Assembly (NCBI GenBank): GCA_041659285.1
Contig: JBAZYO010000006.1
Coordinates: 310,001 to 374,000, forward strand
Direction of reading: 5' to 3'
Origin: Vicinamibacterales bacterium
GTDB taxonomy: Bacteria; Acidobacteriota; Vicinamibacteria; Vicinamibacterales; UBA2999
Length of the DNA: 64,000 nt
Part shown: positions 9,142 to 16,754 of the stretch, piece after piece
Numbering within the stretch: position 1 is the stretch's first letter
How the letters are laid out: the number at the start of each line of letters is the position of its first letter
Program-made: the position numbers and the translations under genes
The notes under the pieces: model-generated
What the model was told of the DNA's origin: nothing
What the model saw: the letters and a program-made list of their open reading frames with translations, nothing else
Databases searched by the model: none

Positions 9142-9975
9142 GATTCGCGCCTCGCGAACCCCCATCGCCACGAGCAGGCCGTTGAGAATGGCTTGTGGGC
9201 GCGGCGGACACCCCGGGATGTAGACGTCCACCGGCAGCACCCGGTCGACGCCCCCGATCGCGGCATAGGTACCCTCGCCAAAGATCCCACCGCTGCACCC
9301 GCATGTGCCGACTGCGACGACGACCCGCGGTTCGGGCGCCGCATCGTAGGTTCGGCGCAGGGCAATCTCCATGTTGCGCGTCACCGGCCCGGTCACCAGC
9401 AGCACGTCGGCGTGCCGCGGGCTCGCGACCAGGTGGATCCCGAAGCGCTCCAGGTCGTACAGAGGATTGGCGGTCGCGGCAATCTCCAACTCGCAGCCGT
9501 TGCAGCTCCCGGCGTCCACCTGGCGCACATGGAGCGACCGCCCGAGCCGGCCGCGAATGCGGTCGCGTAAGCGAAACGCGGATTCGGCCAGGCCGGGCCC
9601 GTGGTGGACCGCATCTTGAGAAAAGGTGGCTCGGCCGGTCTCCGGGTCGACAGTGAACGACGCGGTCTGCGCGAGCTGTTCGCGCGTATACGCGGCGACT
9701 TCGACGCCGTCCGAGACGCCGATCGCCTTCTCGGGGCACGCGGTGACGCACGCACGGCACTGGATGCACGCGGCGTACGACAACGAGAGCGTCTTGCAGC
9801 CCTCGGTCGGCGTCGCGGCCTGGATTGCGCCGCTCGGACACGACTGCGCGCACTCGCCACAGGCGGTGCAGCGGCTGAAGTCGACCACCGGAAACCCGAA
9901 GGAGGCACGCCCGCCAAACGGGTCGGCTTCGGTGAGTACTCCGGTCCCCAGGCTCTTGGCGATGATTCCCAACAT
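9121..9975 (-). CDS. Ferredoxin-NuoB fusion subunit of hydrogenase-4-like (Ehr) complex
   Basis: A 284-residue fusion of a HyfH/NuoI-type ferredoxin and a HyfI/NuoB-type small subunit. Residues 36-46 (CTACGECAQSC) and 70-80 (CIQCRACVTAC) bind two [4Fe-4S] clusters. The NuoB part runs from about residue 148 with CNGCE (158, 161), GTC (225) and GCPPRP (256), i.e. the four ligands of the proximal/N2-type [4Fe-4S] cluster are present. It would pass electrons from a soluble donor, plausibly ferredoxin, to the large subunit. In E. coli Hyf and in complex I these are two genes; here they are one polypeptide. It is the last gene of the operon, 58 bp after the large subunit gene. Confidence 0.88.
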   Translation of the reverse strand: MLGIIAKSLGTGVLTEADPFGGRASFGFPVVDFSRCTACGECAQSCPSGAIQAATPTEGCKTLSLSYAACIQCRACVTACPEKAIGVSDGVEVAAYTREQLAQTASFTVDPETGRATFSQDAVHHGPGLAESAFRLRDRIRGRLGRSLHVRQVDAGSCNGCELEIAATANPLYDLERFGIHLVASPRHADVLLVTGPVTRNMEIALRRTYDAAPEPRVVVAVGTCGCSGGIFGEGTYAAIGGVDRVLPVDVYIPGCPPRPQAILNGLLVAMGVREARILPSREQ

Positions 9976-10033
9976 GCGGTCGCGTCCTCACTTGTAGCCG
10001 GGCCCCCGCGCGCGACAGCCGCGCGTCGATAGC

Positions 10034-11608
10034 CTAGCGGTCGTTGCCGGAATACGAGAGGTTGAAGCTCTTGTTGATCACCGGGAAGTCCGGGATGATG
10101 TTGCCCGGCACCGCCTGGATGACCCCTGGCCAGTTCAGGAAGCTGGGGTCGGTCACCTTCACGCGCGCAATTTCGCCGCGCGTGTCGGTCGCCACCCAAT
10201 GCGTGCACGGCCCGCGCCACGCTTCCGCCCACCCGAGGGCCGACGCCAACGCGGGCAACCGCTCGGGCATGCTCGCGGCGATGGCGCTGTCGGGCATCGC
10301 GTCGAGGACCTGGTGCAGGATCAGGAGTGACTGCTCCACCTCTCGCGCGCGCACCATCAGCCGCGCCCTGACGTCCCCGCCGTCTTCCACGGGTACCTCG
10401 AAGCGCACCCCCGCATAGCCGTCGTGCGGATGGTCGCGCCGGAGGTCGGCATCCACTCCAGAGGCCCGGGCGGCCAAGCCGACAACTCCGAGGTCTCGCG
10501 CGGCCTGGTGCGTGAGAATGCCGGTACCGTCGACGCGGTCGGTGAATGTGCCGGCGTCAATCAGCAGCGCAATCAACGCGTCGAACTCCGTTGCGAACAC
10601 TCGCAGATGGGCGCTGAGGACCTGGCGGCCCTGGGACGTCAGGTCATGCCGGACCCCGCCGAGGGCGATCGTTCCCCGCAGCAGCCGCGTGCCGAACAGC
10701 CGATCCTGGATGCGCAGGAGGCCTTCGCGCAGCGCCTGGGCACGGCTGGCCGGCACGGTAAAAGCGACGTCGGTCGCCACGGCGCCGATATCGGCCGTGT
10801 GGTTGTAGATGCGCTCGAGCTCCAGCAGCACCGTGCGCAGGGCTTGCGCCCGAGGCGGCACGGTCACGGTCGCGAGACGCTCCACCGCGTGCGCGAACGC
10901 CAGCGCGTGACCAACCACCGTATCGCCGGAGATCGATTCCGCCAGGAACACCCCATGCCGCCACGGCAGGTGCTCGAAACGTTTCTCGGTGCCCTTGTGA
11001 ACGTAGAACAGCCGCATCTGCAGGTACAGGACGGGTTCGCCGGCCACGCCGAACCGGAAATGGCCGGGCTCGATGATCCCCGCATGCACCGGCCCCACGG
11101 GAACCTGGAACACGCCCTCGCCGGTCACCGGCCGGAAGGGATGATAGTCACCCGGCACTCGTGCCACCGCGCCCTGAGCCGGGAAATCCTTGCGCAGCGC
11201 CCACGCGCGTTCTGGCCAGTCGTCATGGAGGACGACGCGCGCGGGATTGGGATGCCCGGTCGGCACGAGCCCGAACAGGTCCATGACCTCGCGCTCGAAC
11301 CAGTTGGCCGCCGGATGCTTCGCCGAGATCGAAGGGAACGACGGCTCGGCGGGATCGATCGGCGCGATGACGCGCAGAAACCTCTTCAGCTGCGGCAACG
11401 ACCAGACGTGGTGCAGGAAGAAGCGGCCCGCCACCTCGCGCTCGTCGCTCGCGAACAGTGACATCAGCCGGGCATCCAGGCCGCTGATGGCACGGTCGGC
11501 GAGTCCAGGCAGCGCCGTTGCGCTCGCATCGATCACCAGCTCGCCGGGGCGCAATTCGCGGACGGCGTTGGCGGCCACTTCCAGCGCGTTCGACACGATC
11601 GCATTCAT
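10034..11608 (-). CDS. hyfG: HyfG/NuoCD-like large subunit without NiFe-site cysteines (Ehr-type)
   Basis: A 524-residue protein. Residues about 70-130 match the NuoC/30-kDa domain (WFEREVMDLFGLVPTGHPNP, then the WPERAWALRKDFP strand) and the rest matches NuoD/HycE (GPVHAGIIEPGHFRFGVAGE, RLFYVHKGTEKRFE). In real group 4 hydrogenases the active site is held by two CxxC motifs. Here the first region reads ESISGDTVVGHALAFAHAVE and the second, near the C-terminus, DPSFLNWPGVIQAVPGN: no cysteine in either, and only one Cys (in GPCTHWV) in the whole protein. No NiFe centre can be bound, so it is not a hydrogenase. Its start overlaps the hyfF-like stop by 4 bp (ATGA). Confidence 0.9.
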   Translation of the reverse strand: MNAIVSNALEVAANAVRELRPGELVIDASATALPGLADRAISGLDARLMSLFASDEREVAGRFFLHHVWSLPQLKRFLRVIAPIDPAEPSFPSISAKHPAANWFEREVMDLFGLVPTGHPNPARVVLHDDWPERAWALRKDFPAQGAVARVPGDYHPFRPVTGEGVFQVPVGPVHAGIIEPGHFRFGVAGEPVLYLQMRLFYVHKGTEKRFEHLPWRHGVFLAESISGDTVVGHALAFAHAVERLATVTVPPRAQALRTVLLELERIYNHTADIGAVATDVAFTVPASRAQALREGLLRIQDRLFGTRLLRGTIALGGVRHDLTSQGRQVLSAHLRVFATEFDALIALLIDAGTFTDRVDGTGILTHQAARDLGVVGLAARASGVDADLRRDHPHDGYAGVRFEVPVEDGGDVRARLMVRAREVEQSLLILHQVLDAMPDSAIAASMPERLPALASALGWAEAWRGPCTHWVATDTRGEIARVKVTDPSFLNWPGVIQAVPGNIIPDFPVINKSFNLSYSGNDR

Positions 11609-13089
11609 ACGCCCCCCCAGACCACGCCGGTGGCGGCACGGATCAGCGCGATCAGCGGGGCCGGCAGGTAGAACGCCGACACCACGGCCAGTACCGCAAC
11701 GGTCGCCGTTGTCGCCATGCCCATGTCGAAGCGCTCCGGATCCGCCACCACCTCGGCCGCCCCACGCGGCGGCCCAATTACGATGCGCCCGACTTGATAC
11801 GCGAAACCGCAGAACAGGACGATCAACGCACCCAGGAACACTGCTGTCGCCATCACGTGCGATCCGGAGAAGCCGGCCTGCAGGATCGTCATCTCACTGA
11901 AGAAGAGACCAAACGGCGGCGAGCCCGTGATCATTACCGCCGCCAGCACGAAGAACGCGCTGGCGACCGGCACGCGACTGAACGTCCCGTTCCCGATCCG
12001 GTCGAAGTCCGAAGAGCTGTGCAACTGTGCGAGCGTGCCCGCGGAAAACAGCGCGACGGGCTTGGCCAGCGAGTGATACGTCATGTGCAGGAGCGCCCCG
12101 AAGACTCCCGCCTCGACGCCGAGGCCCACGCCGATCGCCATAATCCCCACATGCTCGATGCTCGAGTAGGCGAGCAGGCGCTTCAGGTTCCACTGAATCA
12201 GGATGAACGGCGTGGCGATGAGCACGGACAGCAGACCGAGTGCCAGCAGGAGATCGCCCGAGAAGTCTGGCCCAATGGCCGCCTTGGAAATCAGGTGAAT
12301 ACGCAGCATGCAGTACAAGGCGCCGTTCAACATGCCAATGGCCATGAGCGCGACGGCGGGCGACGGCGCCTCACGATACGCGTCCGGCTTCCAGGTGTGC
12401 ATCGGCGCCAGCCCGGCCTTCGTGCCGTAGCCGATCAGCGCGAACACGACGCCGAGCCGCAGCGTGAAAGGATGCAGTTCCGGGGCGACCTGCATGAAGC
12501 GCGTCCAGTGAAGCGCCGGCATGCCCTCACCGAGGGAGCCCTGACCGGAGGCGAACAGCAGCACCGTGCCGAGCAGCGCAAAGGCCAGACCGAGGCTGCC
12601 GAGCATTAGGAATTTCCAGGCCGCCTCGAGCGACGTGTCCCGGTCGTGAAAGCTAATGAGGAACACCGACGCGAGCGTGGTCAACTCCACGGCGATCCAC
12701 ATGACACCGAGATTGTTCGACACCGAGACGAGCAGCATCGCGAACACATACGCCGGGATCAGGCCGTAGAACTCGCGGCGCATCCGGGGCGTCACCAGTC
12801 CCCGTGACTCGTTGCGTCGCAGGTAGCCGACGCCGTAGGCGCTCGCGACCAGGCCGACAAACCCGCACAGGACGAGCACGAGGGCCGACAGGCCGTCCAC
12901 GCGAACCGCGTCCGAGAACGCCGCCGGGATGCCGCCCGCCAGAAACTGCGCGGCGGTGCCGAGGCACAGACCAAACGTCAGCGCCAGGCCGCCGACCATG
13001 GTGGCTTCCTTCAGCGGACGCGGCCCACCGAGCCCTCCGGCGACGGCGGTGAGCAGCGGAACGACAAGTGTCCAGACGAGAAGGTTCAC
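11605..13089 (-). CDS. hyfF: HyfF/NuoN-type proton-conducting membrane subunit
   Basis: A 494-residue, strongly hydrophobic protein of the Mrp/Nuo antiporter-like family (proton-conducting transporter, PF00361). About 14 membrane segments are apparent. Conserved channel features include VMWIAVELTTLASVFL (Glu of TM5) and GYGTKAGLAPMHTWKPDAYREAPSPAVALM (Lys and the broken-helix region), followed by LKRLLAYSSIEHVGIMAIGVG. The MHTWKPDAYREAPSP wording is closest to HyfF/HycC-related proteins. It forms part of the ion-translocating arm. Only 2 bp separate it from the hyfE-like gene upstream. Confidence 0.88.
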   Translation of the reverse strand: MNLLVWTLVVPLLTAVAGGLGGPRPLKEATMVGGLALTFGLCLGTAAQFLAGGIPAAFSDAVRVDGLSALVLVLCGFVGLVASAYGVGYLRRNESRGLVTPRMRREFYGLIPAYVFAMLLVSVSNNLGVMWIAVELTTLASVFLISFHDRDTSLEAAWKFLMLGSLGLAFALLGTVLLFASGQGSLGEGMPALHWTRFMQVAPELHPFTLRLGVVFALIGYGTKAGLAPMHTWKPDAYREAPSPAVALMAIGMLNGALYCMLRIHLISKAAIGPDFSGDLLLALGLLSVLIATPFILIQWNLKRLLAYSSIEHVGIMAIGVGLGVEAGVFGALLHMTYHSLAKPVALFSAGTLAQLHSSSDFDRIGNGTFSRVPVASAFFVLAAVMITGSPPFGLFFSEMTILQAGFSGSHVMATAVFLGALIVLFCGFAYQVGRIVIGPPRGAAEVVADPERFDMGMATTATVAVLAVVSAFYLPAPLIALIRAATGVVWGGV

Positions 13090-13091
13090 AA

Positions 13092-13739
13092 CTACCCTTT
13101 CAGCTTCGACAGACGGCTCACGTCCATCGACTCGAACCGGCCGACGATGCGCTGGACCAGGACGCCGAGGACCAGCACCGCAAGAATCACGTCGAACGAA
13201 ATTCCCAACTCGACGATGAGAGGCATGCCGGAGGTGACGCCCACAGCCACCAGGAAGACCGCGTTCTCCACCGTCATCAGCGCCAGAATCTGGGTGATCG
13301 CCTTCTTGCGCGTCACCATCAGGAACAGGCCGATCAACAGCAGCGACATGGCGACGCCGATCAGGTGGTGGCTCACCCCGCGCGCGCCCGCTTCAAAGCC
13401 CGTGCTCACCCGGTAGCCGACCACGGTGAGGCCCAGGCAGACCAGCAACGAGGCCGGGACGTTGAGAAAGGGCTCGATCTCGCGGTGAATGCCGATGCGA
13501 TCCACCATCCTCATCAGAAACCACGGGATCAGCAGGGCCTTCAGCGCCACGGTCAGGACCGCCGTGACGAACAGCTCGGGCCGGCCTTCGGAGATCGCCA
13601 TGGTCGCGGCGACAATGCCCAGCAGCAGCGACTGGGCGCCATAGAGCCTGATCGCGGTGAACAAGGCCTTCTGGCCCACCATCAGGTAGGCGCTCACCAG
13701 CATGCCGGCGGCGCACAGAATCAACACATTCGCGCTCAT
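13092..13739 (-). CDS. hyfE: HyfE-like membrane subunit
   Basis: A 215-residue hydrophobic protein with about 6 membrane segments. Its C-terminal half (KKAITQILALMTVENAVFLVAVG) resembles NuoK/MrpC, including the TVEN glutamate typical of HyfE. The start is placed at the ATG at 13739 (MSANVLILCAAGMLVSAY), 10 bp after the HyfC-like gene; a longer frame to 13817 exists but overlaps that gene and has Trp/Arg-rich, non-membrane wording. It is the small channel subunit between the NuoH-like and NuoL/N-like subunits. Confidence 0.85.
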   Translation of the reverse strand: MSANVLILCAAGMLVSAYLMVGQKALFTAIRLYGAQSLLLGIVAATMAISEGRPELFVTAVLTVALKALLIPWFLMRMVDRIGIHREIEPFLNVPASLLVCLGLTVVGYRVSTGFEAGARGVSHHLIGVAMSLLLIGLFLMVTRKKAITQILALMTVENAVFLVAVGVTSGMPLIVELGISFDVILAVLVLGVLVQRIVGRFESMDVSRLSKLKG

Positions 13740-13749
13740 ACGCAAGGCC

Positions 13750-14724
13750 TCACAGGAATCGGATCGCCAGCGCCAGAAACGCCAGGCCCAGGGAAATGGA
13801 GACCAGCTCCGGAACACGGAACAGGCGGAGCTTCGCGTTGGTGCTTTCGGCGATGGTCACGGCCACCGCCAGCAACAGCACCTTTCCGCCCCACGCCAGG
13901 AACGCCACTGCCACCGCCCCCGGCGCGAGGTTCGTCGCAATTCCCACCGGCATGAACAGGTCCACCAGGAGTGTGAGGTACAGCAACTCCTTGACCGCCG
14001 ACGCCCACTCGACCAGCGCGAGGTCGGGTCCGGCGTACTCAAGGACCATCGCCTCGTGGATCATCGTCAACTCGAGGTGGGTGGCGGGGTTGTCCACGGG
14101 AATGCGGCCGGTCTCGGCGATCACGATGATGAAGAGGCCGGCGAAGGCCAGCAGGTCGCTCGGATGCCACGATGGCCCGTGCTCCACCAGGCTGCGGACG
14201 AGCACGCCGAGGTTCATGGAACCGGCAGCCAGCGCCGAGGCGAACAACCCCAGCATGAGGGCGGGCTCGGCGAGTGCGGCGATGGTCATGTCGCGGCTCG
14301 AGCCCATGCCGCCGAAGGGGCTGCCCGTGTCGAGCGCGGCTGTCGCCAGCGCAAAGCGCCCGAGTGCAAGCGTGCCGACCAGCAGCAGGATGCCGCCGGC
14401 GGCCTCGAGCGGCGCCGCGGCGACGAGCACGGGCACCAGCGTGGTGGCGGCCAGGGCCGCCGCGAAGTAGACGCGGGGCCCTGCCACGAAGACCCACGAC
14501 GCGGTCTCGGATCGGACCGTCTCCTTGCGCAGCAGTTTGGCCAGGTCGTAGTAGCCCTGCATTAGCGGCGGCCCCTGGCGGTTCTGGAGCCGCGCCTTCA
14601 TCTTCTTGATCGCGGTCTTGAGCAGTGGTGCCACGGCAAGCAGACCTGCGATCTGCAGGACCGCCCCGGCTATCGCCGCCACCGCATCGGGATTCGATGC
14701 CATCACGCCGTTCCTCCAAGCCAC
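13750..14724 (-). CDS. hyfC: HyfC/NuoH-type membrane anchor subunit
   Basis: A 324-residue protein with about 8 membrane segments. The NuoH/respiratory-chain subunit 1 signatures are present: KARLQNRQGPPLMQGYYDLAKLLRKE near residue 42, and the acidic loop ETGRIPVDNPATHLELTMIHEAM near residue 205. In complex I this subunit joins the peripheral arm to the membrane arm and forms the quinone chamber; in Hyf/Ehr complexes it couples the redox arm to the ion channel. The ATG at 14724 lies 22 bp inside the preceding HyfB paralogue, indicating translational coupling. Confidence 0.9.
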   Translation of the reverse strand: MAWRNGVMASNPDAVAAIAGAVLQIAGLLAVAPLLKTAIKKMKARLQNRQGPPLMQGYYDLAKLLRKETVRSETASWVFVAGPRVYFAAALAATTLVPVLVAAAPLEAAGGILLLVGTLALGRFALATAALDTGSPFGGMGSSRDMTIAALAEPALMLGLFASALAAGSMNLGVLVRSLVEHGPSWHPSDLLAFAGLFIIVIAETGRIPVDNPATHLELTMIHEAMVLEYAGPDLALVEWASAVKELLYLTLLVDLFMPVGIATNLAPGAVAVAFLAWGGKVLLLAVAVTIAESTNAKLRLFRVPELVSISLGLAFLALAIRFL

Positions 14725-16754
14725 ATCAGCAGGATGACCGCCAGCACCAGCACGTACGCCAGGTAGGCGTGGAGGCTGCCGGCTTGCAGCACTTTCATGC
14801 CGGTCGCCGCCCGGACGACCGCGCGCACCAGCGGGCCATAGACATACCGTTCGAAGGTCGGCTCAATTTCGGAGCGGTAGTGCACCTCGCGCGGAAAGTA
14901 CGGTGACACCTCCCCCAGCGCGTCGACCGTGCGCGTGGGCCGATAAACCGCCCGGAAGATCATCGTCATCGGCTTCGAGAACGCCGTCGCCGAATATTCG
15001 CTCTGCGCCGTCAGCTCGCCGCCACAGCCCCACGTCGGCACCCGCCGGGCCGCCAGACCGCGACGCGCCGTCAGCAGACCAGCCACGGCCAGGCCACCAA
15101 GCAGCGCCACGCCAAAGACCGCGGGGGCCACGTGGTCGAACGACGTGAGGCCCGACGCCATGCCGAGGCTTCCGTCGGCCATCCGCGCCGCGGGCTGCAA
15201 CCCTGGGAGCGACGCCATCACGCCCTGCAGCGCCCCGAGCACGACACCCGGCAGAAGACCCAACCCAAGGCAGAGCACCGCGAGAAACGCCTGCGGCGCG
15301 AGCATCACGGCGGGCGACTCCTCCGCGTTCGCCGCGGCGGCGCTCCGCGGCAGGGCCAGAAAACTGATACCGAACGCGCGGACGAAACACGCCGCCGCCA
15401 GCGCGGTGGTCAGGGCCAGCATTGCCCCGGCCACCGGGAAGTTCAATCGCATCAGGCCAGGCGTTGAGCTGAATCCGAGCAAGAGCGCCTGGAACGTCAG
15501 CCACTCGCTCGGGAACCCGTTCAGGAAGGGCAGGCCTGAAATCGCCAGCGCTCCGACCAGGAAGAACAGCCCGGTCCACGGCATTCGCCGCAGCAGGCCG
15601 CCAAACTGCTCGAGCTGGCGCGTCCCGGTTGCCATCACGATGCTCCCTGCGCCCAGGAACAGCAACCCCTTGAACACGGCGTGATTCAACACGTGCGTGA
15701 GGCTGGCGGCCACTGCCACGCTGGCCAGCGCAGGCTGGCCTTGCGCCATCGCCATCATCGCCGCCCCCAGGCCCAGGACGATGATCCCCGAGTTCTCGAT
15801 CGTGCTGTAGGCAAGCAGGCGCTTGAGGTCGTTCTGGGTGAGCGCGTAGAGCACCCCCAGGATCGCCGACACCATCCCGACGACCATGGAGGCGAACGCC
15901 CAGCTGACGTCCGGTACGCCAAGGCCGAACGCGCACACCCGGTAGAGGCCGTAGATCCCGGCAGTGATGAGCACGGCCGACATCAGGGCTGAGATGCTGC
16001 TCGGTGCCGCCGGATGGGCCTCTGGCAGCCAGATGTGAAACGGGATGACGCCGGCCTTCACGCCAAACCCGAGGAAGAACAGCACGAACAGGCCGTCACG
16101 CAGGGGCCCCGACACGACGTGCCCCGACAGCAGGACCGGAAACGACATCGAGCCGGACGCCGCCGCGAGCAGCAGGAACCCGGCGACGAGGCAGCCGGTG
16201 CCGACGTGCGACATGACCAGGTAGAGGTAGGCGGCACTGCGGCTGGCGCGCGCCTCGTGTTCGGTCGCCACCAGCGCCGCCGTCGCCAGGGTCATCAACT
16301 CCCACGCGCACAGGAACACGATCACGCCGTCGGCGACGAACACGACCTCAACGGCGCCGAGCATCAGGTTGAACGCGGCGCCGACAACGGCGATGCGATC
16401 GGCGGCGACGGCGTGGGCAAAATAGCCGGCGCTGTAGAGCGCGACCGGCGCCGCGATCAATCCCAAGACCATCAGGAACCAGGCCGACAACGGCGTCACC
16501 GCGTAGCTGAACACGATGCCGGATGCCCCGTGATGCACCAGGATGCCCTCGACGGGACGGCCCGACCCGATCACGTACAGGGCCACGCCCATCGTCAGCA
16601 TCGACGCCAGCAGCGACCCCAGCAGCGCCGTCCATCGCGCGACCCTGGGACGGCGCGCCAACCCGATCGTCACCGCCATCGTCACCAGGCGAATCACGAG
16701 TGCCGCCGGCACGCCAACCGCCACCACACCGAACACGCTCAACTTTGCCACCAC
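14703..16754 (-). CDS. hyfB: HyfB/NuoL-type antiporter-like subunit, second copy
   Basis: A 683-residue membrane protein of the NuoL/HyfB family. Key segments are FLCAWELMTLATAALVA (TM5 Glu), GFGVKAGVIPFHIWLPEAHPAAPSSISALMS (Lys and His channel residues), LKRLLAYSTIENSGIIVLGLG, and HVLNHAVFKGLLFLGAGS. The C-terminal amphipathic part ends PTFERYVYGPLVRAVVR and MKVLQAGSLHAYLAYV. It is a tandem paralogue of the gene just upstream: the C-terminal ~100 residues are close to identical in wording and the cores are clearly homologous. The start is a GTG at 16754, overlapping the upstream stop by 16 bp. Two different HyfB-type pumps in one complex would raise the ion stoichiometry. Confidence 0.9.
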   Translation of the reverse strand: MVAKLSVFGVVAVGVPAALVIRLVTMAVTIGLARRPRVARWTALLGSLLASMLTMGVALYVIGSGRPVEGILVHHGASGIVFSYAVTPLSAWFLMVLGLIAAPVALYSAGYFAHAVAADRIAVVGAAFNLMLGAVEVVFVADGVIVFLCAWELMTLATAALVATEHEARASRSAAYLYLVMSHVGTGCLVAGFLLLAAASGSMSFPVLLSGHVVSGPLRDGLFVLFFLGFGVKAGVIPFHIWLPEAHPAAPSSISALMSAVLITAGIYGLYRVCAFGLGVPDVSWAFASMVVGMVSAILGVLYALTQNDLKRLLAYSTIENSGIIVLGLGAAMMAMAQGQPALASVAVAASLTHVLNHAVFKGLLFLGAGSIVMATGTRQLEQFGGLLRRMPWTGLFFLVGALAISGLPFLNGFPSEWLTFQALLLGFSSTPGLMRLNFPVAGAMLALTTALAAACFVRAFGISFLALPRSAAAANAEESPAVMLAPQAFLAVLCLGLGLLPGVVLGALQGVMASLPGLQPAARMADGSLGMASGLTSFDHVAPAVFGVALLGGLAVAGLLTARRGLAARRVPTWGCGGELTAQSEYSATAFSKPMTMIFRAVYRPTRTVDALGEVSPYFPREVHYRSEIEPTFERYVYGPLVRAVVRAATGMKVLQAGSLHAYLAYVLVLAVILLMWLGGTA

